A DNA stretch of 47,355 nt, taken from the NCBI GenBank assembly GCA_018263435.1, contig JAANXD010000057.1, forward strand, positions 1 through 47,355, given 5' to 3'. Positions 7,259 to 16,260 of the stretch are shown here, piece by piece. The position numbers and the translations under genes were made by a program. The notes beneath the pieces are model-generated. The model searched no databases. It saw only the letters and a list, made by a program, of their open reading frames with translations, and was not told the DNA's origin. Positions within the stretch are counted from its first letter, which is position 1; every line of letters starts with the position of its first letter. Source of the DNA: Candidatus Scalindua arabica (lineage in GTDB: Bacteria; Planctomycetota; Brocadiia; Brocadiales; Scalinduaceae).

Positions 7259-8845
7259 ATGTCGCACAACTTCAATCTAATAATCAAAAACGGCACGGTA
7301 GTTGATGGGACAGGCTGCGCCAAGAGGATTGCAGATATTGGCATTCAAGATGATAAAATCACTTATGTCGGAAGTATTGACAACCTGCCTGATTGCCGCA
7401 TTATAGATGCAACAGACTGCGTGGTTGCGCCGGGATTTATCGATATCCATTCACATAGTGATTTTTTCTGGCTGGTTAGCCCGGAGAGTGAAAGCAAAAT
7501 CCATGATGGTGTTACCACGGAGATTTGTGGAAATTGTGGTATATCTGCATTCCCGTTAAAAGGCCAGTTATTTGAAAATAAAAGAAAAGGATTTCATAAA
7601 TTCGGACTGGATATAAACTGGTCAACGGCTGAGGATTTCTTTAATAGGGCGAATGAAGCGACGAGTTCTATTAACAGGGGATTCCTGGTTGGCCATGGCA
7701 ACATCCGCGCCTGTGTGCTGGGATATGAAAACCGTGAGCCGGACAAGAATGAACTTGCTGAAATGGAAAAAGAATTACGCAATGCGATGGAGTCAGGCGC
7801 TTTTGGTATGTCGAGTGGATTGATCTATCCGCCGGGATGTTATGCAAAAACTGTTGAATTAATAGAATTATGCAAAATAGTCAAAGAGTACAATGGTATA
7901 TACGCAACACACATTAGAGATGAAGGAGATGAAATAGAAGCCGCCTTAAGCGAAACTATAAATATTTCTAAAGAGAGTGGAGTAAATACTCAAGTCTCCC
8001 ACATTAAGACATGGGGGGAGAAAAACTGGAGTAAAATAGACAAAATAAAAAAACTGCTTGACGATGCAAGGTCTAAGGGCATAGACATCACATGTGATCG
8101 GTACCCATATATTGCAGCAGCAACAGACCTGGATGTAATTTTGCCAGATTGGGTACACGAGGGGGGAACGGCCAAAGAGAAAAAAAGATTGGGTGATCCC
8201 CTTCTCAGGGAACGCATTATCAAAGAAATGGGGCACGAAGGCCAAAGCCATGAGTTTTGGGGAACTATAATGATTTCATCTGTGTATAATAAGAAGAATA
8301 GAAGCTACGAAGGAAAAACGATTGCAGAGATTGCAGAGACATTAAAAGTACAACCTTTAGAATTTGTTCTCGATCTTTTGTATGAAGAAGATTGCAGGGT
8401 AAGCGTTATATTCTTTAGTATGTCAGAGGAAAACCTTGCCAGGATTTTGAAATGGGACTTTGTAATGGCAGGTTCTGATAGTTCGCTTCGCTCTCTAAGA
8501 GGGGTATTAAATTACGGGAAACCACATCCAAGAGCTTATGGCACTTTTTCCAGAGTAATAAGAAAATATGTGAATGAAACCTCCATTTTATCTATCGAGG
8601 AAGCTATATATAAAATGACCGGATTTCCTGCTCAAAAGCTGGGGCTCAAGGACAGGGGGGTTTTAAAAGAAGGGTACTTTGCTGATATAACTATTTTTGA
8701 CCAGGAAACAATGACAGAAAAAGCAACATTTACAAACCCGCATAATTACTCTAAAGGCGTCAAGCATGTTTTAGTAAATGGAAAACTAACTATTAAAGAT
8801 GGCAAGCATGAGGGCGTTATGAATGGTGAAATTCTAAAGAAATAA
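7259..8845 (+). CDS. N-acyl-D-amino-acid deacylase family amidohydrolase
   Basis: A protein of about 528 residues resembling D-aminoacylase and D-glutamate deacylase. It has the urease-type amidohydrolase N-terminal beta sandwich (IIKNGTVVDGTG), the metal motif HSHSDFF, GHGNIRACVLG, HIRDEGD and a late GSDSS segment. The C-terminal beta strand carries ADITIFD. A longer TTG-started frame exists from 7229, but the ATG at 7259 is preferred because GGAG lies just upstream and the family motif begins soon after. Substrate cannot be fixed from sequence; recycling of D-amino acids is the usual role. It stands alone. Confidence 0.85.
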   Translation: MSHNFNLIIKNGTVVDGTGCAKRIADIGIQDDKITYVGSIDNLPDCRIIDATDCVVAPGFIDIHSHSDFFWLVSPESESKIHDGVTTEICGNCGISAFPLKGQLFENKRKGFHKFGLDINWSTAEDFFNRANEATSSINRGFLVGHGNIRACVLGYENREPDKNELAEMEKELRNAMESGAFGMSSGLIYPPGCYAKTVELIELCKIVKEYNGIYATHIRDEGDEIEAALSETINISKESGVNTQVSHIKTWGEKNWSKIDKIKKLLDDARSKGIDITCDRYPYIAAATDLDVILPDWVHEGGTAKEKKRLGDPLLRERIIKEMGHEGQSHEFWGTIMISSVYNKKNRSYEGKTIAEIAETLKVQPLEFVLDLLYEEDCRVSVIFFSMSEENLARILKWDFVMAGSDSSLRSLRGVLNYGKPHPRAYGTFSRVIRKYVNETSILSIEEAIYKMTGFPAQKLGLKDRGVLKEGYFADITIFDQETMTEKATFTNPHNYSKGVKHVLVNGKLTIKDGKHEGVMNGEILKK

Positions 8846-8992
8846 ATTTTAAACCGGGATACACTTTTATATAAACGAATAAGTAACGATTATCATATTG
8901 CTATTGACACCAGATTATATTACTATTAAGAAAATTTAAACTACTGATTATTATACATTTAGTCGGGTTCTTATACCAAAAAGGAGGTCTTT

Positions 8993-10486
8993 GTGTACAG
9001 TAAAAGAAGGTATATTAAAAAATATTTTTTGACACTGATGATTGCGATATCTGCTTTGTCATTAATCCTGGGATACGCGGGTTCAACGGGTAGTGTTAAA
9101 GCGGCAACAGGCCCTGGAGAATTAGAACATTCTCTAGTGCTTGTTTCCGAGGAAGTCAAATTGTCAGTTGTGTCTATCATCACTGTAAAGGTTTTCAAAC
9201 ATCCTTCTACCGGAGGTGGAAGATTCCATGGAGACCAGTATGGCCGCGGTCATGGTAACAGACGCGGCAGGCAGAGAAATCCGTTTGATGATTTTTTTGA
9301 CAAATTTATACCAAGAACGCCACCAAAGGGAGAGTACAAGACACAAAGCCTTGGTTCCGGTGTAATTGTCAGGATCGATGATGGTAAAGGATACATCCTG
9401 ACTAATAACCATGTTGTTGCGGACATGGACGAGTTGAAGGTTAAGCTCAGTGACAAGAGAGAATTTGATGGGGAAGTTGTCGGAACAGACGAACAGACAG
9501 ATTTGGCTGTAATAAAGATTGAGGGAGAGAATTTATCCGCCGCAAAGATGGGCGATTCTGATAAATTGAAACAGGGGCAGTGGGCTATTGCCATTGGCAA
9601 CCCCTTTGGCCTCAGCCATACCGTCTCAGTTGGTGTGGTAAGTGCAATGGGCAGATCCGGAGTGGGGATCGCAAATTATGAGAATTTCATTCAGACCGAT
9701 GCGGCGATTAATCCCGGAAACAGTGGCGGCCCATTGGTAAATATTGATGGAGAGGTTATAGGTATCAATACTGCAATCTTTACCCGTTCTGGTGGTTATC
9801 AGGGAATCGGATTTGCCATACCGGTAAACATGGCAAAGGCGGTACTTAGAGATCTGATTGATAAAGGAAAGGTTACCCGCGGCTGGTTGGGTGTTGCCAT
9901 CCAGGATATGAACGAATCACTTGCAGAGCAATTTGGCGTAACTGCTACCGAAGGGATATTGATAAGTGATATACAGGATGGCTCCCCTGCCAAAGAAGCA
10001 GGTTTTGAAAGAGGCGACATATTAATTGAGTTTGATAATAAGCCAATGAGCGACGTTAATCAATTGCGTCATATTGTAGCCCAGACTAAGGTCGGCAAGG
10101 AAGTCAAAGTGAAAGTATTGAGAAAGAGCAACGAAACGGTCCTAACGGTAACAATAGGCGAACAGCCGTCAGATCTGTTTGCTTCAGCCAAATCGTCCAT
10201 CGGCAGGGACTTGGGTATGTCAGTGCAGAATTTAACGGAGGAATTGGCCAAAAGTTTTGGTTTTGAAAATGAAAACGGTGTAGTAGTTTCCGCCGTAGAA
10301 CCGGGCAGTCCTGCTGCTCAAGCTGATGTAAAAGAAGGAGATCTAATAAAAGAAGTTAATCGCGAAAAGATTAATAACATAAAAGAATTCAGAGAGGCCT
10401 TGAAGAGTACTGAAGAAGGCAAAGATATTCTATTACTACTAAGAAGAGGTATGCATACGCGTTTTGTAATAATTAAGAGTAAGTAG
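8993..10486 (+). CDS. HtrA/DegP-type periplasmic serine protease
   Basis: A 497-residue Do-like protease with a GTG start preceded by AAAAGGAGG. An N-terminal membrane/signal segment covers about residues 11-30. A glycine/histidine/arginine-rich loop (70-97) lies before the protease domain. The catalytic triad is H140 (NNHVV), D170 (TDLAV) and S244 (GNSGGP). Two PDZ domains follow (about 300-390 and 405-495). It acts in protein quality control outside the cytoplasmic membrane. It is convergent with the cysteine desulfurase gene, with a hairpin terminator between them. Confidence 0.95.
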   Translation: MYSKRRYIKKYFLTLMIAISALSLILGYAGSTGSVKAATGPGELEHSLVLVSEEVKLSVVSIITVKVFKHPSTGGGRFHGDQYGRGHGNRRGRQRNPFDDFFDKFIPRTPPKGEYKTQSLGSGVIVRIDDGKGYILTNNHVVADMDELKVKLSDKREFDGEVVGTDEQTDLAVIKIEGENLSAAKMGDSDKLKQGQWAIAIGNPFGLSHTVSVGVVSAMGRSGVGIANYENFIQTDAAINPGNSGGPLVNIDGEVIGINTAIFTRSGGYQGIGFAIPVNMAKAVLRDLIDKGKVTRGWLGVAIQDMNESLAEQFGVTATEGILISDIQDGSPAKEAGFERGDILIEFDNKPMSDVNQLRHIVAQTKVGKEVKVKVLRKSNETVLTVTIGEQPSDLFASAKSSIGRDLGMSVQNLTEELAKSFGFENENGVVVSAVEPGSPAAQADVKEGDLIKEVNREKINNIKEFREALKSTEEGKDILLLLRRGMHTRFVIIKSK

Positions 10487-10531
10487 AATAGCAGGTTTTT
10501 CTAACGTGACAGTAGTTACTATAAAAAATTT

Positions 10532-10571
10532 AGCCTCGTTACCAGAGTACGGTAACGGGGCTTATTTTTTT
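10532..10571. terminator. bidirectional rho-independent terminator
   Basis: The arms GCCTCGTTACC (10533-10543) and GGTAACGGGGC (10551-10561) form an 11-bp stem with a 7-nt loop. T-rich runs follow on both strands: TTATTTTTTT to the right, and the complement of ATAAAAAATTTA to the left. It separates convergent htrA and cysteine desulfurase and can stop transcription from either side. Confidence 0.85.
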
Positions 10572-11731
10572 GCCGAATCGTCAAAAAGAGGTGAAAGGTC
10601 TTGTAGTTTTTTAATTATTGGTCCCAGTTTTTCAATAACGTAATCGATTTCATCATCCGTGTTGTATTTGCTTAAACTAAACCTGATTGCTCCCCTGCTT
10701 GTAGCAGGAGGGACCCCCATAGCCTGCAGAACGTGAGATGGTTCTGTAGAACCTGTTGTACATGCCGAACCGGAGGAAGAAGCAATGCCGGCCATATCAA
10801 GCAAAAGCAGGATCGCTTCTCCTTCAATATATTCGAAGCCTACACAGCTCGTATTTGGCAGGCGGTCACTATTTTCTCCAATTATTACCACATTGGAAAT
10901 TGTGTCTTTAATACCCTTTTCCAGTTTGTCCCTGAGACGTCTGACTTCTGTCTGCTCTTCTTTTACAAATCCTTCTGCTAATTCGCAAGCCTTGCCCAGC
11001 CCGATAATATAGGGAACGTTTTCTGTCCCGCTCCTTCTATTCTCTTCCTGGTGGCCGCCAATAAGCAAAGGGTCAATCCTTACTCCTTTTCGTATATACA
11101 ATACGCCAACCCCTTTTGGTGCGTGAAGCTTGTGCCCGGATATTGACATGAGGTCGACATGGCTGTTCTTAAGATTTACGGGAATCTTGCCAATTGCCTG
11201 CACTGCATCACAATGAAAAAGAGCACCTTTTTCTTTAACTATTTTACCAATCTCTTCGATTGGAAATATTACACCTGTCTCATTATTTGCGTGCATGATA
11301 GAAACAATCGCCGTAGTGTCTTTTATGGAATCTCGTAACTCATCCAGGTCAAGCATTCCATCCTTATCAACACCAAGCTCTGTTACTTCATAGCCTTGCT
11401 TTGCAAAGTATTTGCACACATTCAAAACTGCCGGGTGCTCTACCTTAGTTGTAACGACATGCCTTCTTTCAGGATGTGCTTCCAACGAACAGTGTATGGC
11501 ATTGTTGTTACTCTCAGTTCCACAACTCGTAAATACGACCTCAGATGTATCTGCTCCAATAATATTTGCAACCCTTTCTCTGGCAAGATCCATCTTGGTT
11601 GCAACCTGCCTTCCAAAAGTATGTATGCTTGACGGATTGCCGTAGGATTCCTTAAAATACGGCAGCATCTCTTCCAGAACCTCATCATCAACTCTCGTTG
11701 TAGCGTTATTATCAACGTAAACCAGTTTCAT
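10562..11731 (-). CDS. cysteine desulfurase, NifS/IscS type
   Basis: A 389-residue PLP enzyme that removes sulfur from cysteine for Fe-S cluster and thio-cofactor synthesis. The start is YVDNNATT, and the PLP lysine is K201 in SGHKLHAPKG. The catalytic cysteine is C324 in SSGSACTTGS, in the long flexible loop typical of group I enzymes. No scaffold (IscU/NifU) gene is adjacent. The stop codon overlaps the T-run of the shared terminator. Confidence 0.94.
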   Translation of the reverse strand: MKLVYVDNNATTRVDDEVLEEMLPYFKESYGNPSSIHTFGRQVATKMDLARERVANIIGADTSEVVFTSCGTESNNNAIHCSLEAHPERRHVVTTKVEHPAVLNVCKYFAKQGYEVTELGVDKDGMLDLDELRDSIKDTTAIVSIMHANNETGVIFPIEEIGKIVKEKGALFHCDAVQAIGKIPVNLKNSHVDLMSISGHKLHAPKGVGVLYIRKGVRIDPLLIGGHQEENRRSGTENVPYIIGLGKACELAEGFVKEEQTEVRRLRDKLEKGIKDTISNVVIIGENSDRLPNTSCVGFEYIEGEAILLLLDMAGIASSSGSACTTGSTEPSHVLQAMGVPPATSRGAIRFSLSKYNTDDEIDYVIEKLGPIIKKLQDLSPLFDDSAKK

Positions 11732-11819
11732 TCGTAAATCTCCATGTTAGTTCCTTAATAAAAATTTCGTCAAAATTTAAGAATTTAGGAATTGAAGAAT
11801 TCAGGAATGCCTTAATCCC

Positions 11820-12656
11820 TCAATATAAGTCTGTGCGTCTATGCTCAAATAAAGGTATCTCTGCTCTTACCTCCTCCAGCAAGTTTAAATCAACCTCAGC
11901 CGTAATCACATTCTCGCTCTCTTTCGCTTTTGCCAAAACTCTCCCCCACGGATCCACTATCATACTTTTCCCGTAGCAGGTTATATTATTCGGGCTTGTC
12001 CCTATCTGATTTGCCGCGACTACAAAAACCTGATTCTCAATGGCGCGAGCTATAACCAAGGGTTCCCAGTGATACTCTCCGGTAGTCGACGTAAATGCGG
12101 AGGGAATGAAAACAATCTTTGCTCCGTTTAATGCCAGAGACCTGTAAAGTTCGCAGAATCGCAAGTCGTAGCAAATGCTCAGACCGGCTTTAACGTCCCC
12201 CATATTTGCGGTAACCATTCCCTGGCCTGCAACTACATTCTCTGATTCTTTATATCTTATCTTGTCCTGTATATCAACATCAAAAAGATGAATCTTCGCA
12301 TACCTTGCCAGTATTTCACCGCTTCTTCCGACTATTACAGATGTGTTATGAACCTTGTTCTCTTCAACCTTTTCAAATATGCTTCCACACACTATATAAA
12401 TTCCGTGCGCTCGTGCTTTATCCGATAAAAAATTAATGGTATCTCCCGGTATCTCTTCTGCATTTTCTACCATAATCTTTGTATGGCCACAGCAGTTAAA
12501 CATCTCCGGCAGGACGACAACGTCCGTACCATCTTTAACGGCATTATCAATATACGTACCTGCCAATTTTAAGTTTCTGCTTTTATCCTCGTTCGAACAG
12601 AACTGAACGGCCGCCACTATGAACTTGTTTCCTAATCCATTTTCTAATTCAGTCAT
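11820..12656 (-). CDS. carbon-nitrogen hydrolase (Nit1/omega-amidase-like)
   Basis: A 278-residue nitrilase-superfamily protein. The Glu-Lys-Cys triad is E51 (LPEMFN), K121 (YAKIHLFD) and C162 (SICYDLRFCELYR). LFDVDI and YDLRFPELYR-like motifs are typical of the Nit1/Nit2 branch, whose members hydrolyse omega-amides or deaminated glutathione. The exact substrate is inferred. It lies about 90 bp upstream of the desulfurase on the same strand, with repeat-like DNA upstream of its own start. Confidence 0.85.
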   Translation of the reverse strand: MTELENGLGNKFIVAAVQFCSNEDKSRNLKLAGTYIDNAVKDGTDVVVLPEMFNCCGHTKIMVENAEEIPGDTINFLSDKARAHGIYIVCGSIFEKVEENKVHNTSVIVGRSGEILARYAKIHLFDVDIQDKIRYKESENVVAGQGMVTANMGDVKAGLSICYDLRFCELYRSLALNGAKIVFIPSAFTSTTGEYHWEPLVIARAIENQVFVVAANQIGTSPNNITCYGKSMIVDPWGRVLAKAKESENVITAEVDLNLLEEVRAEIPLFEHRRTDLY

Positions 12657-12664
12657 AATTTCAA

Positions 12665-12880
12665 TTCCGAACGCAGATAAAGACAGATAAAAAAACCGGT
12701 CCGGCTTTCGAGTTACAGGTTGCGAGATGCGTTAAACAAAAGGTCTTTGTTGGTTCAATCATGTTGATTGAACCAAAACGTTTGGTTCCGGCTGGCAGTT
12801 GAAGTCCGCAATAGGCGTTAATTTAAAAGAGTAGTATTATCTGTGTATATTTGCGAAAATCTGTGTCCTATTAATTTAAT
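12665..12880. repeat. dispersed element, ATCTGCG-type ends
   Basis: An intergenic segment bounded by related inverted ends: AACGCAGATAAAGACAGA on the left, and ATCTGTGTATATTTGCG with AAAATCTGTGTCCTAT on the right. The core contains GTTGATTGAACC then AAACGTTTGGTTC. Closely related sequence occurs at 44405-44660 near the TA array, with shorter pieces at 46550-46600. No protein is encoded. Confidence 0.6.
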
Positions 12881-12881
12881 C

Positions 12882-13505
12882 TCACAACTTGCTGCTGATT
12901 ATCTTCGTTACCTGTTCGGTTATTTTATTGAAATATTCATTCCTGGCTTTAACATCTGCAAATTCATGTTTGTCAATTGTAATTGGTTTATGATAATAGA
13001 CGGATATTTTTCCGGGACGCGGTATTAGTCTATCTCTTGGGAATGTCTCATAGGCGCCTGTTATTGTGACCGGCACAATCCTGGCATTTGTTTTAAGTGC
13101 CATTCGGGCGATCCCCAATTTGAGATTTTGGACCTTTCCATCTCTACTTCTTTCTCCTTCCGGAAAAATGATTAATGCCTTACGCCTAAACAAGGCTCTA
13201 AGGGCGTTAACATAAGCTCCCTTGTCTGCGGCTGACGAGTCTACCGGAAAGGCGCCAAAAAAACGTATTACGCTACTCAGGATAGGTATGTCAAAAAGCT
13301 TAACCCATGCCATAAACTCTATATCTCTATATACACCAGTACCCACGATCACCGGGTCATAGAAACTTATATGGTTGGACGCAATAATAACAGGCCCGGT
13401 GGCAGGGATGTTTTCACTGCCGTGAAATTCAATCCGGTGGAAAATCTTGAAATATACAATCGGTATCCATCGTACAAGGTTAAATTTAATATTCGAAATA
13501 AACAA
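12882..13505 (-). CDS. plsC: 1-acyl-sn-glycerol-3-phosphate acyltransferase
   Basis: A 207-residue membrane-associated acyltransferase of the PlsC family. Motif I is NHISFYD (H45, D50), motif III is FPEGERSRDG (about 115-123), and motif IV is PVTITGAYE. It probably makes phosphatidic acid from lysophosphatidic acid. The divergent-looking upstream DNA up to proC holds a palindromic repeat. Confidence 0.9.
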   Translation of the reverse strand: MFISNIKFNLVRWIPIVYFKIFHRIEFHGSENIPATGPVIIASNHISFYDPVIVGTGVYRDIEFMAWVKLFDIPILSSVIRFFGAFPVDSSAADKGAYVNALRALFRRKALIIFPEGERSRDGKVQNLKLGIARMALKTNARIVPVTITGAYETFPRDRLIPRPGKISVYYHKPITIDKHEFADVKARNEYFNKITEQVTKIISSKL

Positions 13506-13597
13506 TTGACACCCACCCTGTACCGCAGTAAAATTTCAGACATATGAAGCTGAATGCCTGTCGATATTTTACCACAACTTTAACTTACTTCAAACTT

Positions 13598-13630
13598 CCT
13601 GCCCGAACCGCTTGGCAGGCGGGTAGGCAC
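13598..13630. repeat. palindromic repeat, CCTGCCCGAACC type
   Basis: CCTGCCCGAACC is followed by GCTTGGCAGGCGGGTAGGCAC. CCTGCC pairs with GGCAGG. A near-identical copy lies at 21037-21069, including the GGGTAGGCAC tail. Both sit in intergenic DNA. Confidence 0.75.
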
Positions 13631-13759
13631 TTTCAACTTCTTATAACAATAAGATCAGGAAAAAACTATTCTATTACATACCCTTAATAAATCAAGCGTA
13701 AACCCCTGTAAGAGTTTCACTCGGTAATTTTATCAATAACATAATTTGATAAGGCAAAG

Positions 13760-14590
13760 ATGCTTAAAGAAAAAATAGGATTTATCGGCGGCGGGAAGAT
13801 GGGCGAAGCTCTGATTAACGGGTTTCTCCAGGCAAAACTGAGTTCTGCCGGTAAGATTATCGTCAGTGACGTGGATAAAAAACGCTGTCAACTACTCGAG
13901 AAAGAGACCGGGATAAAGACCACGCAGGAGAATAAAAAAGTAACATCCCGTTCTGATATCATAATTCTTGCCATTAAACCAAACGTAATGGGTGATATCC
14001 TTGAAGAATTAAAAAACGATATTACTCCAAAACATCTGGTTGTTTCAATAGCGGCAGGAATTCCATTAAGTTTTATAGAATCATCTCTAAACAAAGGCTG
14101 TCGGGCTATCAGGGTCATGCCAAACACTCCGTGTCTGGTGGGTGAGACAGCTGCCGGCTATGCCCTGGGGAAAAAAGCTACAAAGGCAGATGGGAAGTTA
14201 GTCGGCCAGCTCCTTGATGCAGTGGGTAAATCCTTTTTACTGGATGAGAAATACCTCGATGCCGTTACAGGATTGAGCGGCAGCGGCCCTGCGTTTATAT
14301 ATGTCGTTATAGAAGCGTTGGCTGATGGAGGTGTTAAGATGGGCCTGCCAAGAGACGTGGCAAACACGCTCGCGGCACAAACCGCTTTCGGTGCGGCAAA
14401 GATGGTATTGGAGTCAGGTACGCACATAGGCCAGCTCAGGGATTCTGTTACCTCTCCGGGGGGGACAACAATAGAAGGCCTCCATGCACTGGAAAAAGGC
14501 GGTATCAGGAATGTGCTGATATCTGCTGTTGAGGCCGCTACCAAAAAATCAAAAAGACTGGGCAAGACACTTTCAAAACGCAGTAAGTAA
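13760..14590 (+). CDS. proC: pyrroline-5-carboxylate reductase
   Basis: A 276-residue enzyme of proline synthesis that reduces pyrroline-5-carboxylate with NAD(P)H. The N-terminal Rossmann motif is IGFIGGGKMGEAL. AIKPNVM and RVMPNTPCLVGE are typical, and the C-terminal signature is SPGGTTIEGLHALE. Length is normal. It stands alone; repeat-rich DNA follows. Confidence 0.95.
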   Translation: MLKEKIGFIGGGKMGEALINGFLQAKLSSAGKIIVSDVDKKRCQLLEKETGIKTTQENKKVTSRSDIIILAIKPNVMGDILEELKNDITPKHLVVSIAAGIPLSFIESSLNKGCRAIRVMPNTPCLVGETAAGYALGKKATKADGKLVGQLLDAVGKSFLLDEKYLDAVTGLSGSGPAFIYVVIEALADGGVKMGLPRDVANTLAAQTAFGAAKMVLESGTHIGQLRDSVTSPGGTTIEGLHALEKGGIRNVLISAVEAATKKSKRLGKTLSKRSK

Positions 14591-14679
14591 GGCAGGATTA
14601 GTCATTAGTTAATCTTTAATTCCTCAATCTTAGTTCTTGCCTTTTTCTCTCTTATTCTCTCTTATCCTCGCTTGTTCTC

Positions 14680-14711
14680 CCCGCCCGAACGTACCGTTCG
14701 GTACGGGCGGG
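14680..14711. repeat. GC-rich palindromic repeat copy 1
   Basis: CCCGCCCGAACGTACC is followed by GTTCGGTACGGGCGGG. Outer arms CCCGCCCG/CGGGCGGG pair, and an inner GTACCG/CGGTAC hairpin can also form. Other copies are at 15075-15106, 19814-19845 and, inverted, 25511-25542. Confidence 0.85.
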
Positions 14712-14965
14712 GGCGCTTTCCAGTCCGGGGATATCTGCTTATATCCGCGTCCTATGTTTTTTCGTGATTTTTCGTGTCTTTCGTGGTTAAATCTACCAGT
14801 TTTACCACATTTTAAATATCTTCAAAAAGATAGTTTCACCTGTTTTTATAAACAAGGTTTTTCATATACACATTTTCTTCAAACAAGATAAAAGGCTTGG
14901 CCCATATTTTGCTATTTTGCCCTCTGGCTTCTAGTTCTTTGGTGGGTGAGGTGTAATATAATAAT

Positions 14966-15125
14966 CTAAATTGAGCGATTTAATATTACATGCCGTTGTA
15001 GCCGTCCGCCTTGGCGGATGTTATTCATCACTTGATGGGTTTACGTAAGTTACGCAACCTCAAGGTTGCGGCTACCCGCCCGAACGTACTGTTCGGTACG
15101 GGCGGGCAAAATCGCTCAATTTAGG
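14966..15125. mobile_element. MITE-like element copy A
   Basis: About 160 bp bounded by inverted ends TAAATTGAGCGATTT (from 14967) and AAATCGCTCAATTTA (to 15124). Inside are a GTAGCCGTCCGCC/GGTTGCGGCTAC pairing, the phrase TTACGCAACCTCAAGG and the GC-rich palindrome. A diverged copy in opposite orientation is at 25494-25665. It has no coding capacity, as expected for a non-autonomous element. Confidence 0.75.
15075..15106. repeat. GC-rich palindromic repeat copy 2
   Basis: Same as the copy at 14680-14711 apart from one base (GTACTG instead of GTACCG). It sits inside the MITE-like element near its right end. Confidence 0.85.
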
Positions 15126-15274
15126 TTATAGGTGTTTCTTATCTCCCGATCAGGATAATTGTATTTGAAGTAGGAAGGCACCACCAATAATATAAGATAA
15201 GAGTATTTTAAATATCGTTTTGTTTGTCAAGTTCATTGATCAAAACTATTGACCAGAACGATGTGATAAAACGG

Positions 15275-15303
15275 GAAAGTATCTGAAATCATACCAGGGA
15301 AGA
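15275..15303. repeat. direct repeat flanking Uma2, left copy
   Basis: AAAGTATCTGAAATCATACC, then A, one variable base and GGAAGA. The right copy is at 16071-16098, on the far side of the Uma2 gene. Confidence 0.75.
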
Positions 15304-15328
15304 TAGCCGGGTAGGAGTATGGCCACTC

Positions 15329-15880
15329 TCAAAATATCTCTTTTAACTCTATCCTTAAGCCTATAATAGAGGGAGACTCAAGAATCTCATCAATAGTGTA
15401 TCTCTTGTAAAGTGTACAGGCATTATCTTTCAAAATGTAAATATCTATTGACTCCTCTTCCGGAATCACGATCCAATATTCCATTACGCCAAATCTGGCA
15501 TAAAGTTTTTTCTTCTGCACCATATCTCTGTATGCACTGTTCTCTGAAATAATTTCTATCGTGAGGTCAGGGGCGGACTGAATGTTCTTTTCTCCTATGA
15601 TATTAAGTCTATCCTTTGAAATGAACATGATGTCAGGTTGGACTACATTCTCATCATCAAGATATACATCGCACGGCGCATAAAGAACCACCCCGAGGCC
15701 ATTATCTGTTATGAACCGTCTTAGCGCAAATTCAATCTTTCCAGATATAATCTGGTGTTTAGGGGTTGGTGATGGTGTTATAAGCAATTCTCCTTTTACT
15801 AGTTCATATCGATTGTCATCAGGTGTCTTGAGATAATCCTTATATGTGTATTTTTGCTTTTCTATAACTGTTGGGACCAT
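15329..15880 (-). CDS. Uma2 family endonuclease-like protein (DUF820)
   Basis: A 183-residue protein of the PD-(D/E)xK-fold Uma2/DUF820 family. The start contains YTYKDYLKTPDDNRYELVKGEL. The nuclease-like core has VVQPDIMFIS, then DLTIEIISEN and KKKLYARFGVMEYWIV. The ATG is preceded by GGAGG. These genes are abundant in cyanobacteria and planctomycetes, and their role is unknown. It is flanked by a 27-bp direct repeat (15275-15303 and 16071-16098), which suggests insertion or deletion around it. Confidence 0.85.
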   Translation of the reverse strand: MVPTVIEKQKYTYKDYLKTPDDNRYELVKGELLITPSPTPKHQIISGKIEFALRRFITDNGLGVVLYAPCDVYLDDENVVQPDIMFISKDRLNIIGEKNIQSAPDLTIEIISENSAYRDMVQKKKLYARFGVMEYWIVIPEEESIDIYILKDNACTLYKRYTIDEILESPSIIGLRIELKEIF

Positions 15881-16052
15881 TTTTAACCTCCTCTATCTCA
15901 CAATTATGTATTGTATTTATATGAATCGTTCACAACTCAAGGTGCGTGTTGTTATGTAAGTTATCAGGGCAGTTTAAAGCTTAATTGTAAATCTGCATAT
16001 TATAAAAGTCAATAGAAAAGAACGGTTAAATTAGTTATAATGTTGTACACAT

Positions 16053-16184
16053 ATGTTCTTCAAAGCGAGAAAAGTATCTGAAATCATACCATGGAAGAAT
16101 GTTCCTGAAGAAAAGGTTCAAATCTTATTTAACTGGGTAAATTTTGGAGCGTCAAAACTGAAAGTATGTTCTATCGAATTGTAG
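16053..16184 (+). CDS. short ORF, possible gene remnant
   Basis: A 43-residue frame starting MFFKARKVSEIIPWKN and ending CSIEL. It includes the right copy of the direct repeat, which encodes KVSEIIP. The left copy at 15275 encodes the same residues followed quickly by a stop, so both may derive from one ancestral coding segment broken by the Uma2 insertion. No family is recognised and no clear ribosome-binding site is visible. Confidence 0.3.
   Translation: MFFKARKVSEIIPWKNVPEEKVQILFNWVNFGASKLKVCSIEL
16071..16098. repeat. direct repeat flanking Uma2, right copy
   Basis: Matches 15275-15303 over 27 bp with one or two differences. It lies within the short ORF at 16053-16184. Confidence 0.75.
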
Positions 16185-16260
16185 TTAACTTTGCGTATTT
16201 TGAGCATTTTTGCGGCTGAATTTTCTTCAGGCAAAGCTCATCTCAGAAAGGTTTAATAGG

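Larger units (their letters stand above)
14591..15328. other. 738-bp gene-free, repeat-rich region
   Basis: No credible coding frame is seen. It contains a GC-rich palindrome (14680-14711), a common dispersed phrase around TTTTCGTGTCTTTCGTGG (about 14768-14786), a MITE-like element (14966-15125) and one copy of a 27-bp direct repeat (15275-15303). Confidence 0.7.

Noticed and set aside
14637-14891. 84-residue plus-strand frame across the GC-rich palindrome
   Set aside because: Composed of repeat DNA and dispersed phrases. No start signal or domain.
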